Below, in pieces: positions 49,245 to 59,160 of a DNA stretch of 64,000 nt. Positions within the stretch are counted from its first letter, which is position 1; every line of letters starts with the position of its first letter. The stretch is from Achromobacter spanius. Its GTDB lineage: Bacteria > Pseudomonadota > Gammaproteobacteria > Burkholderiales > Burkholderiaceae_B. Under the pieces are notes generated by a model. The model made no database searches. It was not told the origin of the DNA and was given only the letters and a program-made list of their open reading frames with translations. The stretch spans positions 3,968,001-4,032,000 of the forward strand of contig NZ_CP121261.1 in NCBI RefSeq assembly GCF_029637605.1, given 5' to 3'. A program made the translations under genes and the position numbers.

Positions 49245-49265
49245 AGATAACTTTTCAGGTTATCT
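49245..49265. promoter_or_regulatory. Putative GntR operator
   Basis: AGATAAC (49245-49251) and GTTATCT (49259-49265) form a perfect inverted repeat with a 7-base spacer, 12 bases upstream of the GntR start. GntR/FadR proteins bind short inverted repeats at such positions. Confidence 0.6.
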
Positions 49266-49348
49266 GATAAGTTTGCGCAAAAAAATCCGGTCGATCTGTG
49301 GTCCACGCAAGGTCGCAGCACGCGTGGCACTCTCAAGCCGTGGCGTTC

Positions 49349-50551
49349 TCAGGCGGTCGCTGGCTCGCTGCTGCTGCTGCCCGCCACCGGCTCTTGCTGC
49401 CCGTCCACCTCACCATTGTCGACTTCGCAGCAGCGCCCTCCTCTCGCCTTGGCGCGGTACAGCGCGGCGTCGGCGGAATCCAGTGCCGCCTGGGGGCTGC
49501 GGTGGGTAGCCGAAATAATCGAAATACCGATCGACAGCCCGACAATCACCCGCGTGCCATCCGCCAGGGCGATGGGCTGCAAGGCATCCAGCAGCAGATG
49601 CTCCCCCAGGCGTCGAGCGGCCGTGGCGTCGATACCTGTCACCAGCACGATGAATTCATCGCCGCCAATCCGCGCCGCCACGTCGTCCACCCGCAACATG
49701 GCGCGCATGCGCTGGGCAATCGTCACCAATACCTGGTCGCCGGCGGCATGGCCGTAGGTGTCATTGATGCGCTTGAAATCGTCCATGTCCATGTAAAGCA
49801 GCGCGGCGTTGCTGTCCTGCCCGCGCGCGCTGGCGCATACGCGCTCAAGCGCCACCTGCAAGCCGGTGCGGTTGGCCAGCCCGGTCAGCGCGTCTTCGTT
49901 GGCGCGGCGCTTGCTGGCCCGCTCGGCCACCATGGTCGACACCAGAATGCGGTTCAGCCGGTGTGAGGCGATGGTCATGCTGACCAGGTAGAACGGGATC
50001 TGGATGAAGACGATGGCGGTGACGTATTCGCCCGTGAACAAGGCGCCCAGGCACATGGGCCCCATGCTCAGGAAGATCATCACGCCCACCAGGCGCGGCG
50101 CGCCATAGTTGCGAAAGCAGATGCCGCCGGCCATGGCCCCGCAGGAAACGCCCGCCAGGGTTGCCGCCAGCCAGTCACCGTTCAGGAAGGTGATGAAGAC
50201 GCCATACCCCACGCTGAAGGCCCAGCCCAGGGCCAGCACGATATACAGGTCAGTGTGGGTGTTGCCGCCTTTGGGAGCGGCGCGCAAGGCCGCGCGCAGG
50301 ACCGTGACGCGGATAATGGCCAGCACCACCTCCAACAGCAGCCAAGACAGGTACAGGGGTTCGGGGCGCCGCCAGGCGACGACGCCGGAAATCATGAGTG
50401 TGTTGATGACGCCGCCCGCAAAAATGGGCAGCGTGCCGAATAGGCTGGCAATCAGCGCCGCCCGAATGTCCGCGGGGGTGTCCGGCCCCGAATGGGTCAG
50501 CCAACGCGTCAGGCGCCACTTGGGCAAGCTGAACTTCAGTCCTGTATCCAC
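49349..50551 (-). CDS. Diguanylate cyclase with N-terminal membrane domain
   Basis: A 400-residue protein. About six membrane helices occupy residues 25-205, followed by a GGDEF domain with the intact motif RIGGDEFIVL (GGDEF at about 296-300). The RVDD sequence five residues upstream matches the RxxD inhibitory c-di-GMP site, so product feedback is likely. The C-terminal tail is Ser/Glu-rich. It should make c-di-GMP in response to a membrane signal. No partner phosphodiesterase is nearby. Confidence 0.93.
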   Translation of the reverse strand: MDTGLKFSLPKWRLTRWLTHSGPDTPADIRAALIASLFGTLPIFAGGVINTLMISGVVAWRRPEPLYLSWLLLEVVLAIIRVTVLRAALRAAPKGGNTHTDLYIVLALGWAFSVGYGVFITFLNGDWLAATLAGVSCGAMAGGICFRNYGAPRLVGVMIFLSMGPMCLGALFTGEYVTAIVFIQIPFYLVSMTIASHRLNRILVSTMVAERASKRRANEDALTGLANRTGLQVALERVCASARGQDSNAALLYMDMDDFKRINDTYGHAAGDQVLVTIAQRMRAMLRVDDVAARIGGDEFIVLVTGIDATAARRLGEHLLLDALQPIALADGTRVIVGLSIGISIISATHRSPQAALDSADAALYRAKARGGRCCEVDNGEVDGQQEPVAGSSSSEPATA

Positions 50552-50702
50552 GCGGTCACGTCCATTTCGCCACCTTTGATTTCAGTAGGCTGGCTGGCGT
50601 TATAGCAGGTATTGATGGCCTTTAATATTGTCCGCAAGGGCAATACGGCGCCTGTGCAGGTGGCGACGCCGAGGCGGACAGGCTGCCGAAGGGAGCAGCG
50701 AG

Positions 50703-51458
50703 CTAGTGCCCGCGATGCCCGCAGACCTCGCATTCGGGATCGCGCTGCACGTTGACGCTGCGCCATTGCATGGTGCGAACATCCAGCCACAGCAACCGGC
50801 CCGACAGGCTTTCACCCACGCCGGACAGCAGTTTCAGGGCCTCGGCGGCCTGCATGCTGCCGATGATGCCGACCACGGGGGCAAACACGCCCATCGTGGC
50901 GCAGTTGGCTTCTTCGACATCGTCCGCTTCGGGAAACAGGCAGTGGTAACAGGGCGCGCGGTCGTCGCGCAGGTCGTACACGCTGACCTGCCCGTCAAAG
51001 CGGATCGCCGCGCCCGACACCAAGGGCTTGCGGTGCTGCACGCAGGCGCGATTGATGGCATGGCGGGTGGTGAAGTTGTCGGTGCAGTCCAGCACCAGAT
51101 CCGCCGCCGCGACGGCATCGGACAGGGCTTGCCCTTGCAGACGCTCAACCCGGGCATGGACCTGCGCCTGCGGGTTGAACGCGGCCAGCATGTCGCGCCC
51201 GGACTCGGCCTTGTGGCGGCCGATGCTGGCGGTGGTGTGGAGAATCTGGCGTTGCAAGTTGCTGAGCTCGACGACGTCGTCGTCGGCCAGGGTGATGTCG
51301 CCCACGCCGGCGGTGGCCAGGTACAAGGCGGCGGGGGAACCCAGCCCCCCGGCACCCACGATGAGCACACGCGCCGCCAGCAGTTTTTCCTGCCCTTCTA
51401 TGCCCAGCTCATCCAGCAGGATGTGGCGGGCGTAGCGCAGCAATTGCTGGTCGTTCAT
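50703..51458 (-). CDS. moeB: ThiF/MoeB/HesA-type adenylyltransferase
   Basis: A 251-residue E1-like enzyme. The ATP site is VLIVGAGGLGSPAALYLATAG (about 31-51), with the substrate-binding region ELSNLQRQILH and zinc-ligating Cys pairs CYHC and CEVC. It adenylates the C-terminus of a sulfur-carrier protein such as MoaD or ThiS. It lacks the rhodanese tail found in some MoeZ proteins. The start overlaps the stop of the S41 protease gene by 4 bases. Confidence 0.92.
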   Translation of the reverse strand: MNDQQLLRYARHILLDELGIEGQEKLLAARVLIVGAGGLGSPAALYLATAGVGDITLADDDVVELSNLQRQILHTTASIGRHKAESGRDMLAAFNPQAQVHARVERLQGQALSDAVAAADLVLDCTDNFTTRHAINRACVQHRKPLVSGAAIRFDGQVSVYDLRDDRAPCYHCLFPEADDVEEANCATMGVFAPVVGIIGSMQAAEALKLLSGVGESLSGRLLWLDVRTMQWRSVNVQRDPECEVCGHRGH

Positions 51459-52900
51459 TTGGCCTTGCTGGGCTCGACTCCGGTCGGCGTGATCGTCATG
51501 CGCACCGGGGCGCCGCCGCCCGCCTTGGCGTCGGCCTTGGCTTGCGCGCGGGCCGAACCCTTCTGCACCGGCTTGCCGGCCAGCACGTTCAGGGCTTGCT
51601 GCAGTTGGAAGTCGTCCTTGCCGCCGAACTCGAACACCTTGGTGGGCAGGTCGACGTTGTCTTGCGACGAGTTGGACTTCACCTCGTTGGTGGTCTCGGG
51701 GTTGGACAGGTGGCGCTGCAGGTCGGCTTCGCGCGGCAGGCGGAACAGGTCGCCATCGGCCGTATCGGCAACGACGTAGTCCGGCTCAATGCCCGTGGCC
51801 TGGATGGAGCGGCCGCTGGGCGTGAAGTAGCGCGAGGTGGTCAGCTTGACGGCGGTGGATTCGGACAGCGGCAGGATGACCTGCACCGAGCCCTTGCCAA
51901 ACGTGCGGTTGCCCAGCACCTTGGCGCGCTTGTGGTCTTGCAGCGCGCCGGCCACGATTTCGGATGCCGAGGCCGAACCCACGTTCACCAGCACCACCAT
52001 CGGCACCGTCTTGGTCCAGGCCGGCAGGCCCGACAGGTAGTTGCTTTCGCCACGGGCATATTCCGACGGCGTGGCCAGGTATTTGTGGCGGGCGTCGGGC
52101 GTGCGGCCGTCGGTGGACACCACCAGGGTGTCCGGCGGCAGGAACGCGCCCGACACGCCGATGGCGCTGGTCAGAAGGCCGCCCGGGTCATTGCGCAGGT
52201 CAAGCACCAGACCCTTGGGGGCTGCCTTGGCGCCCAGGTCCTTCAGTTGCTTGGCCAGATCGGCACCGGTCTTTTCCTGGAACTGCGCAACACGAACGTA
52301 GCCGACGCCGTTGTCCAGCATCTTGCTGCGCACGCTGCGCACCTTGATGACATCACGCACGATCTTCAGCACGATGGGCTGGGGACGATCGGCACGCATG
52401 ATGGTCAGGGTGATGGGCGACTTGGGCGCGCCACGCATGAGCTTGACCGCGTCGTTCAGGGTCATGCCCTTGGTGGGCGTGTCGTCGATCTTGATGATGA
52501 GGTCACCGGCCATGACGCCGGCGCGCGCGGCGGGCGTGTCTTCGATGGGCGAGATCACCTTCACGAAGCCGTCTTCCGCGCCAACCTCAATGCCCAGGCC
52601 GCCGAATTCGCCTTGGGTCGCCGTCTGCATTTCGCGGAAGGCATCGGCATCCAGATAGGCCGAGTGCGGGTCAAGGTTCGAGACCATGCCCGAGATCGCA
52701 TTGTCGATCAGGGTTTTGTCGTCGACCGCTTCGACGTAGTTGTTCTTGATGGCGGCGAAAACGTTGCTCAGTTGCCTGAGCTCGTCCAAAGGCAATGGAC
52801 TGCCGCGCTGGGCAACGGCTGTTACCCCTACGCTAAGCAATACGCCAGCCACCGCACCGATGGCAATCAGACCGAAACCGCGAAACTTGCGAGTGCCCAT
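51455..52900 (-). CDS. S41 family C-terminal processing peptidase
   Basis: A 481-residue protease. An N-terminal membrane anchor/signal (about 8-30, FGLIAIGAVAGVLLSVGVTA) is followed by a PDZ domain (about 90-170) and the S41 catalytic core with NVGSASASEIVAGALQDHKR (Ser) and FGKGSVQ (Lys). The Ser/Lys dyad is complete. These CtpA-type enzymes trim or degrade periplasmic proteins, including wall hydrolases, which fits the next-door EnvC-like gene. The ATG at 52900 fits; the longer frame adds a non-family leader. Confidence 0.93.
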   Translation of the reverse strand: MGTRKFRGFGLIAIGAVAGVLLSVGVTAVAQRGSPLPLDELRQLSNVFAAIKNNYVEAVDDKTLIDNAISGMVSNLDPHSAYLDADAFREMQTATQGEFGGLGIEVGAEDGFVKVISPIEDTPAARAGVMAGDLIIKIDDTPTKGMTLNDAVKLMRGAPKSPITLTIMRADRPQPIVLKIVRDVIKVRSVRSKMLDNGVGYVRVAQFQEKTGADLAKQLKDLGAKAAPKGLVLDLRNDPGGLLTSAIGVSGAFLPPDTLVVSTDGRTPDARHKYLATPSEYARGESNYLSGLPAWTKTVPMVVLVNVGSASASEIVAGALQDHKRAKVLGNRTFGKGSVQVILPLSESTAVKLTTSRYFTPSGRSIQATGIEPDYVVADTADGDLFRLPREADLQRHLSNPETTNEVKSNSSQDNVDLPTKVFEFGGKDDFQLQQALNVLAGKPVQKGSARAQAKADAKAGGGAPVRMTITPTGVEPSKAK

Positions 52901-52969
52901 GCACACTTCCCGAATTTTGTTTTCGCCGATGGCGGTTTGGTAATTTACCAACGACTTGTACCTACCAAC

Positions 52970-54568
52970 CTATTGGGCCAGCCACTGGGCCGGGTCCACA
53001 GGAGCGCCACGATGGCGAATTTCAAAGTATAGGCCGGATTCCACTTGGCCGCCGGTTGCACCTACGGTAGCAATAGTATCGCCACCTGACACCGAATCCC
53101 CCACCCGTTTGAGCAAGCTTTGGTTGTAAGCATAGACAGTCAGGTACTGCTGACCATGATCCACAATGATGAGATTGCCAAAACCACGCAGCCAAGCGGC
53201 GTAGACCACGGTGCCCGGGGCCACCACCTTGACGGGCGTGCCTTCGGGCGCGCGCAGCACCACGCCCCGCCAGACGCCGCCATCCGGGCGGTCAACCCCG
53301 AAACGGCCCTGCACCTGGCCCCGCACCGGCATGGCCAAGCCATGTTTCAAGCCGCTGCCACTGCCCAACGGCGCGGCGCGGGCGCTTTGTTGCGCCGATG
53401 CACTGCGGGTTGGAGTGGTTTCAGCCTCTGCGGGTTCCGTCTTTTTTGCGGGTTCGGGCGATTTGGCCGAGGTTTGCGGCGTTGATACGGCCGGATCGAT
53501 CAGGCGAGTCTGCTTTTGTTCAGCCGGGCGTAATCCGGCGGCGTCTGGGTCGGCCACGGCGATCGGGCCACGGCTTTGGCGCGAGGCCGCCTGGACTTGT
53601 TCGCGGGCTTGGGCCGCGTCGCGGGCATCGCGGCTATCGCGCTCGCGGCGGGTGGCGGCTTCGGCGGCCAGCTTGCGGTCGGCCTCGGCTTTTTTGCGGG
53701 CGTCTTCGGCACGGCGTTCGGCCTCGACGCGCTTCTTGGATTCTTCGGCCGCACGGCGCGCTTCTTCCACGCGGCGGGCCTCTTCGGCCTTCTTGCGCGC
53801 CTCTTCGGCCTTGCGGGCTTCTTCGATCTGCTTGGCGATGGCCGCATCCAGATCGGTGATCAGGCGCGACAGGCGCTGATCGTCGCGCCCCAGCTTGTTG
53901 GCTTCGGCACGCTGGGCGGCGATCTGCCCTTCCAGCCGGGCCAGGAGCGTGGCGCGCTCTTTCTGCTGGCCGACCAGCGCGGCCTTCTGCTCGGACGTCT
54001 CAGCCACGACTTTTTCGATTTCATCGCGCCGGGCATCAGCGCGCGCCTGCAAGGCCGCCAGGCGATCGATGTCGGCCCGAAGCGCCTTGACGGCATTGGC
54101 CCGGGCTTGCGACACGTAGTCCAGGTAGCCCAGGTTGCGGCCCAGCACTTGGGGATCGTCGCCGGACAGCAGCGCCGTCCACGGCGACAGGCCGCTGGTG
54201 TACTGGGTGCGAAGCTGGTCGGCCAGTTCCACACGGCGCTTGGCCAGCACGGCTTCCTGCTCGCCGATCTGCTTTTCCAGCCCGGTCAGTTCGGTCTGCG
54301 CCTGACGGCCGGCATCGGCCAGTTCGCGCAGGCGCAGGTTGATCTTGGAAATGGCCGATTCCGACTGCTTGAGCGCGTCGGCGGCTTCCTTGCGGGCGGT
54401 TTCCCGTCCGTCGATTTCCTTTTGCAGATTCTCGATGCGGTCGCGCAAGGCCGCCTGCTGACGCTCGGCGTCGGACTGGCGGCCTGCAAGGTCGTTGGGC
54501 GCGGCGCGAGCCGACAGCACCCCACCGGTCAACATGACCGCCAACAACAACCCTGCCGTGCGACGCAT
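52970..54568 (-). CDS. envC: EnvC-like murein hydrolase activator (LytM domain, degenerate active site)
   Basis: A 532-residue protein. A signal peptide (about 1-22) precedes long coiled coils (about 25-290) with Lys/Glu/Ala-rich repeats, a linker, and a C-terminal LytM/M23 domain (about 415-532). The zinc ligands of active M23 peptidases are missing: WRGVVLR where HxGxD would be, YAYN for the HxH region, and GLYFEIR for GLHFEIR. This pattern matches EnvC, which lacks peptidase activity and activates AmiA/AmiB amidases at division. It lies in the order gpmA, envC, S41 protease, as in many proteobacteria. Confidence 0.92.
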   Translation of the reverse strand: MRRTAGLLLAVMLTGGVLSARAAPNDLAGRQSDAERQQAALRDRIENLQKEIDGRETARKEAADALKQSESAISKINLRLRELADAGRQAQTELTGLEKQIGEQEAVLAKRRVELADQLRTQYTSGLSPWTALLSGDDPQVLGRNLGYLDYVSQARANAVKALRADIDRLAALQARADARRDEIEKVVAETSEQKAALVGQQKERATLLARLEGQIAAQRAEANKLGRDDQRLSRLITDLDAAIAKQIEEARKAEEARKKAEEARRVEEARRAAEESKKRVEAERRAEDARKKAEADRKLAAEAATRRERDSRDARDAAQAREQVQAASRQSRGPIAVADPDAAGLRPAEQKQTRLIDPAVSTPQTSAKSPEPAKKTEPAEAETTPTRSASAQQSARAAPLGSGSGLKHGLAMPVRGQVQGRFGVDRPDGGVWRGVVLRAPEGTPVKVVAPGTVVYAAWLRGFGNLIIVDHGQQYLTVYAYNQSLLKRVGDSVSGGDTIATVGATGGQVESGLYFEIRHRGAPVDPAQWLAQ

Positions 54569-54575
54569 AGAGATA

Positions 54576-55328
54576 TCAGTCCTTCTTAGCCTTGCCTTGG
54601 GCGGCAACCGCAGCCATGGCCGCCTCGATCTCGGCGGCATCGCCCAGATAATAGTGGCGGATCGGGCGCAGGTCATCATCCAATTCGTAGACCAGCGGCT
54701 GGCCGGTCGGGATGTTCAGGTTGACGATGTCGTCGTCCGAGACGTTGTCCAGGTGCTTGATCAGCGCGCGCAGGCTGTTGCCGTGGGCGGCGATCAGCAC
54801 CTTGCGACCGGCGCGGATGGCCGGGGCGATCGAATCATTCCAGAACGGCAGTACGCGGTCCACGGTGTCTTTCAGGCACTCGGTGGCGGGCAACTGGTCG
54901 GCCGGGATCTTGGCGTAGCGGCTGTCGAAACGCGGGTGGCGTTCGTCATCCAGCGACAGCGGTTCCGGGGCGATGGCGTAGGCACGGCGCCAGATCAGCA
55001 CTTGCTCGTCGCCATACTTGGCGGCGGTTTCGGCCTTGTTCAAGCCTTGCAGCGCGCCGTAGTGGCGTTCGTTCAGGCGCCAGTTCACGCCCACCGGGGT
55101 GTACATGGCGTCCATGGCGTCCAGCGCGATCCACAGCGTGCGGATGGCGCGCTTGAGCACCGACGAGTAGGCCAGGTCGAAGGTGTAGCCTTCTTTCTTC
55201 AGCAGCTCACCGGCTTTGCGGGCCTGTTCACGGCCGGTTTCGGTCAGGTCGACGTCGGTCCAGCCAGTGAAGCGGTTTTCCAGATTCCACTGGCTTTCGC
55301 CGTGGCGCATGAGAACAAGTTTATGCAT
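54576..55328 (-). CDS. gpmA: 2,3-bisphosphoglycerate-dependent phosphoglycerate mutase
   Basis: A 250-residue enzyme with the RHGESQWN motif (catalytic His9), [15 protein letters not shown] and the second-His motif AAHGNSLR. It interconverts 3- and 2-phosphoglycerate in glycolysis. It belongs to the cofactor-dependent type; in E. coli the same neighbourhood (envC, yibN-grxC-secB-gpsA) carries the cofactor-independent gpmM instead. Eight bases separate its stop from the envC start. Confidence 0.98.
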   Translation of the reverse strand: MHKLVLMRHGESQWNLENRFTGWTDVDLTETGREQARKAGELLKKEGYTFDLAYSSVLKRAIRTLWIALDAMDAMYTPVGVNWRLNERHYGALQGLNKAETAAKYGDEQVLIWRRAYAIAPEPLSLDDERHPRFDSRYAKIPADQLPATECLKDTVDRVLPFWNDSIAPAIRAGRKVLIAAHGNSLRALIKHLDNVSDDDIVNLNIPTGQPLVYELDDDLRPIRHYYLGDAAEIEAAMAAVAAQGKAKKD

Positions 55329-55512
55329 GGTTTGGCACGCTTTCCGCGCGGGTTAAAGTTAAAGGATGGTTAAAGAATGCGCTCATTTTATAATTGAGTG
55401 ATTTTGCCCTTGATTTTGCCCCGGCGCACTCGTCCAATTCCCTGGCGCGGCGCCCGCGGGTTGGCCGAGGGTTCGCCCATATCCGGCTAGCTGCCGCCCT
55501 TCAGGATGACCC

Positions 55513-55935
55513 GTGGATCTTTTGCAATTCTTGCTCGATAAAAATAACGTCTTCATCGTCGCCGTCACCGTGATTTCCGGCGTGATGCTGGCCATTCCCG
55601 CCCTGCGCAAGGGCCGCAAGGGCTCTGCCGTCAGCACCGGCGAGGCCATCCAGATGGTGAACCAGCGCAACGCCGTGTGGATCGACGTACGCCCCGCCGA
55701 ACAATTCCAGGCCGGCCACATTGCCCAGGCACGAAATGTGCCGGCGGCCGATATCGAACAGAAGGCCGCGTCGCTGCCGAAGAACAAGCCGCTGGTCGTG
55801 GTTTGCGACAATGGCCGCGACTCGGCCCGCGCCGTCGCCAAGCTGCGTGCGCAAGGTTTCGCCGACGCGGTGCCGCTGGAAGGCGGCATGCGCGCCTGGT
55901 CGGCGGCCAGCCTGCCGGTCACGCAAAAGGGCTGA
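55513..55935 (+). CDS. Membrane-anchored rhodanese-like protein (YibN type)
   Basis: A 140-residue protein. An N-terminal membrane helix (about 13-30, VFIVAVTVISGVMLAIPAL) precedes a rhodanese domain with WIDVRPAEQFQAGHI and the active-site loop VVCDNGRDSARA (Cys98). Rhodaneses transfer sulfane sulfur. It is first in the conserved order yibN-grxC-secB-gpsA. Confidence 0.93.
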   Translation: MDLLQFLLDKNNVFIVAVTVISGVMLAIPALRKGRKGSAVSTGEAIQMVNQRNAVWIDVRPAEQFQAGHIAQARNVPAADIEQKAASLPKNKPLVVVCDNGRDSARAVAKLRAQGFADAVPLEGGMRAWSAASLPVTQKG

Positions 55936-55995
55936 CCTGGGGACGCCCCCCGGGGCTGCCCCCTCTTTTCAATCTTGAATTCGCAAGGAGCGCCT

Positions 55996-56253
55996 ATGAA
56001 TAAAGTCGTCATGTACAGCAAGGACTACTGTCCCTATTGCTCACGCGCGAAGGCCCTGCTTGAGCAGCGTGGCGTGACCGACCTGGAAATCATCCAGATC
56101 GACCGCGACCCGTCACAACGCGATGTCATGATCGAACGTACCGGCCGACGCACCGTGCCGCAAATCTTCATCGGCGATACCCATGTCGGCGGTTGCGACG
56201 ACCTGATGGCCCTGGACCGCTCGGGTGGCCTTGCCCCCATGCTCAACGGCTAA
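55996..56253 (+). CDS. grxC: Glutaredoxin 3
   Basis: An 85-residue dithiol glutaredoxin with the CPYC active site (Cys12, Cys15), the cis-Pro motif RRTVPQIFI, and [10 protein letters not shown] for glutathione binding. An AAGGAG at 55985-55990 fixes the ATG at 55996; the in-frame start at 55975 lacks an RBS. It reduces disulfides using glutathione. Confidence 0.97.
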   Translation: MNKVVMYSKDYCPYCSRAKALLEQRGVTDLEIIQIDRDPSQRDVMIERTGRRTVPQIFIGDTHVGGCDDLMALDRSGGLAPMLNG

Positions 56254-56290
56254 TCGCCTCTACTTTTGCCCCCCACCAACGGAAACACTC

Positions 56291-56836
56291 ATGGCTGATC
56301 AAGACCAAAACACCCAGCAAGAAGGCAGCAACGACGCGCCCTCGTTCAATCTGCAACGCGTCTACCTGAAAGACCTTTCGCTGGAAATGCCGAACGCGCC
56401 TCACGTCTTCCTGGAGCAAGAAGCGCCCCAGGTTGAAGTGAGCATCACCGTGGGTGGTCAGCGCCTGGCCGACACCGTGTTCGAAACCACGGTCACCGTC
56501 ACCGTCACCACCCGCATCAACGACAAGGTCGTGTACCTGGTCGAAGGCACGCAAGCCGGCATCTTCGAAGCGGCCAACATCCCCGAAGAGCAGCTTGATC
56601 CGCTGCTGGGCATTGTTTGCCCGACGATGCTGTACCCGTACCTGCGCGCCAACGTGGCCGATGCGATCACCCGCACCTCGATGCCGCCGCTGCACCTGAC
56701 CGAAGTCAACTTCCAAGCCCTGTACGAACAGCGCCTGGCCGAGTTGCAACAGCAGCAAGGCGCCGCCAACGGCAACGGCAATACCAACGGCAGCGATTCG
56801 GGCATCATCCTGCCCGCCGGCGCCACCCGTCAGTAA
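56291..56836 (+). CDS. secB: Protein-export chaperone SecB
   Basis: A 181-residue SecB. Family stretches are [19 protein letters not shown] (about 18-36) and the C-terminal [18 protein letters not shown]. It holds preproteins unfolded for SecA. The C-terminal tail is longer than in E. coli and rich in Asn/Gly, a known variation. The ATG at 56291 begins [12 protein letters not shown]. Confidence 0.98.
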   Translation: MADQDQNTQQEGSNDAPSFNLQRVYLKDLSLEMPNAPHVFLEQEAPQVEVSITVGGQRLADTVFETTVTVTVTTRINDKVVYLVEGTQAGIFEAANIPEEQLDPLLGIVCPTMLYPYLRANVADAITRTSMPPLHLTEVNFQALYEQRLAELQQQQGAANGNGNTNGSDSGIILPAGATRQ

Positions 56837-56851
56837 GCACGCCGCGCCCCG

Positions 56852-57964
56852 ATGAACCATCCCGCTCAGCCGCGCTTGCGCGTTGCCGTCCTGGGTGCGG
56901 GAAGTTGGGGCACCGCGTTGGCGGCGGCCTCCAGCCGCCGCCACCCCACCCTGCTCTGGGCGCGCGACGCCGCGCAGGCCGCCAGCATGGCCGCCTCGCA
57001 CGAGAACGCGCGCTACCTGCCGGGCATTTCCCTGCCCGCGTCCCTGAATTTTTCGTCCGATCTGGACGCCACGCTACGCAGCCTGCAGGACGAGGCCGAC
57101 GATGAGAACGCGCGCCGTCTGATCGTGCTGGGCGTGCCCGTGGCCGGGCTGGCCGCCATCTGCGGCGAACTGGCCCGCCGGCTGCCCGTCTTGGGCCTGC
57201 AAGACACTCCCATCGTCTGGACATGCAAGGGCTTTGAGGCCGACACGGCCAGGCTGCCCCACGAGATCGTGCAAGAGGCCCTGCCCGGCGCGGTCGGCGG
57301 CGCCTTGTCCGGCCCGTCCTTCGCCCGCGAAGTGGCCCAGGGCCTGCCCGTGGCGCTGACCGTGGCCAGCACCGACATCGGCCTGCGGGACGCCACCACC
57401 TCTGCCTTTCACGGGGCGGCGCTGCGCGTCTACGCCAGTTCCGACCTGGTTGGCGTCGAGGTTGGCGGCGCCTTGAAAAACGTCATCGCGGTCGCCTGCG
57501 GCATCGGTGACGGGCTGGCGCTGGGCACCAATGCCCGCGCAGCGCTGATCACACGCGGCCTGGCTGAAATGACCCGCTTCGGCGTAGCGCTGGGCGCGCG
57601 CGGCGAGACCTTCGCCGGGCTGACCGGCCTGGGCGACCTGGTGCTGACCGCCACGGGCGAGCTCTCGCGCAACCGTCGCGTGGGCCTGGAAATCGGCGCC
57701 GGCCGCAAGCTGGCTGACATCCTGGCCAGCGGCATCACCGCCGAAGGCGTGCGCTGTGCCCGCGCGGCGCGCGACCGCGCCCGTGCCATCAATGTCGAAC
57801 TACCCATTACCGAAGCCGTCTGCGCCGTGCTGTTCGACGGCGTTGCGCCCATGACCGCGGTGTCCGCGCTGCTGGCGCGCGACCCGCGCGATGAAAGTGC
57901 CGACCTCAGTGCCAACGCCAGCGCCAACGGCGCGCTGGACGATACGCTGGGCGGCCATCTTTGA
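56852..57964 (+). CDS. gpsA: NAD(P)-dependent glycerol-3-phosphate dehydrogenase
   Basis: A 370-residue enzyme with the Rossmann motif [14 protein letters not shown] (about 10-23), [17 protein letters not shown], and the catalytic-Lys region [15 protein letters not shown]. It reduces dihydroxyacetone phosphate to make the glycerol backbone of phospholipids. Fifteen bases after secB, in the conserved order. Slightly longer than E. coli GpsA owing to an acidic C-terminal tail. Confidence 0.97.
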   Translation: MNHPAQPRLRVAVLGAGSWGTALAAASSRRHPTLLWARDAAQAASMAASHENARYLPGISLPASLNFSSDLDATLRSLQDEADDENARRLIVLGVPVAGLAAICGELARRLPVLGLQDTPIVWTCKGFEADTARLPHEIVQEALPGAVGGALSGPSFAREVAQGLPVALTVASTDIGLRDATTSAFHGAALRVYASSDLVGVEVGGALKNVIAVACGIGDGLALGTNARAALITRGLAEMTRFGVALGARGETFAGLTGLGDLVLTATGELSRNRRVGLEIGAGRKLADILASGITAEGVRCARAARDRARAINVELPITEAVCAVLFDGVAPMTAVSALLARDPRDESADLSANASANGALDDTLGGHL

Positions 57965-58014
57965 CCCCTCTCTAACAACAACACACACGCCCCCATCCCG
58001 AGGAGACATCCGTC

Positions 58015-59007
58015 ATGACGCAAACCCGCAAATTCCGGGTCGGCCCGCTGCTGCGCGGCCTCTGTCTGAGCCTGGCCGCCGTGCTGCCGGCCGCCGCCCA
58101 TGCCGACTGGCCCGACCGCCCCATCCATATGGTCGTGCCGTTTCCCCCCGGCTCGTCGCCGGATCTATTGGCGCGCACGATCTCCGAGCCGCTGTCGCAG
58201 GCGCTGGGCCAGCCCATCGTTATCGACAACAAGCCCGGCGCGGGCGGCAACATCGGCACCCGCGTTGTGTCGCAAGCCAAGCCGGACGGCTACACGCTGC
58301 TATACACGATCAACGGCCCGCTGGTGACCGCGCCCACGCTGTACAAGAAAACGCTGGGCTACGACCCGCTGAAGGATCTGGCGCCGGTGACGCTGGTGGG
58401 CACCAGCCCGAACGTGCTGGTCGTGCCCGGCAGCCTGAAGGTCGATAACGTCCAGGACTTCGTCAAGCTGGTCAAGGAACGCGGCAATTCGTTGAACTAC
58501 GGGTCGGTGGGACCGGGCAGCTCGGCGCATCTGGCGATGGAAATGTTCAAGGAAAGCGCGGGCGTGGACCTGGCGCATATTCCGTATTCCGGTTTTCCGC
58601 AGGTGATTACGGCGATCATCGGCGGCGACGTGCAGGCGGGTTTCATGGTGCCGGCGATTGCGGTGCCGCAGGCGCGCGACGGCAAGGTGAAGCTGTTGGC
58701 GGTGACCAGCCTGCAACCCAGCGAGGCGTTGCCAGGTGTGCCGACGATGGCGTCCCAGGGGTATCCCGACTTTGAGGCGATTTCCTGGAACGCGGTGCTG
58801 GTGCCGGCGGGGACGCCGACGCCGATCATCGAGCGGCTGAATAGCGAGTTGGCGCGCGTCATCAATAGCGAGGCGGTGCGCAAGCAGTTGGCGTTGCAGT
58901 ATTTCACGCCGGCGGCGTCGACGCCTGAGGCGTTGGTGGAGCGGATCAAGAATGAGAAGGCGCGGTGGGATCAGGTAATTGAGCGGTTGAAACTGTCGCT
59001 GGATTGA
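58015..59007 (+). CDS. Bug family (tripartite tricarboxylate) periplasmic binding protein
   Basis: A 330-residue Bug protein. The signal peptide (about 1-30, ends PAAAHADWP) is followed by IHMVVPFPPGSSPDLLARTI and the IVIDNKPGAGGNIGTRVV stretch, both family hallmarks. A second member of the family in this window, with no TctAB-type transporter genes nearby. Substrate unknown. RBS GAGGAG precedes the ATG. A weak hairpin and a dispersed repeat follow. Confidence 0.94.
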   Translation: MTQTRKFRVGPLLRGLCLSLAAVLPAAAHADWPDRPIHMVVPFPPGSSPDLLARTISEPLSQALGQPIVIDNKPGAGGNIGTRVVSQAKPDGYTLLYTINGPLVTAPTLYKKTLGYDPLKDLAPVTLVGTSPNVLVVPGSLKVDNVQDFVKLVKERGNSLNYGSVGPGSSAHLAMEMFKESAGVDLAHIPYSGFPQVITAIIGGDVQAGFMVPAIAVPQARDGKVKLLAVTSLQPSEALPGVPTMASQGYPDFEAISWNAVLVPAGTPTPIIERLNSELARVINSEAVRKQLALQYFTPAASTPEALVERIKNEKARWDQVIERLKLSLD

Positions 59008-59032
59008 TGCGCTTGCGTGTTTAAGAGGGGCG

Positions 59033-59056
59033 GGGGCGATGGTTTTTATTCGCCCC
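59033..59056 (+). terminator. Weak putative terminator after the Bug gene
   Basis: GGGGCGA (59033-59039) and TCGCCCC (59050-59056) form a 7-bp stem around a T-rich loop, 26 bases past the stop. The T-run is in the loop rather than downstream, so termination is uncertain. Confidence 0.4.
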
Positions 59057-59091
59057 TGCTTTGTGGAGAGAGCGGTTTGGTTTCGCCGCTG

Positions 59092-59160
59092 TTTGATGGG
59101 TTAGCGCGTTGGGCGGTGGGGTTCTTGAGCCGGCCGTGGCGCGCTACACCCATCCTACGA
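59092..59160 (-). repeat. Dispersed copy of the 91-bp repeat family, inverted
   Basis: On the minus strand this reads CGTAGGATGGGTGTAGCGCG at one end and GCGCTAACCCATC at the other, matching the ends of the units at 46845-47095 while the middle has diverged. It is immediately adjacent to the trmL stop. Confidence 0.75.
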
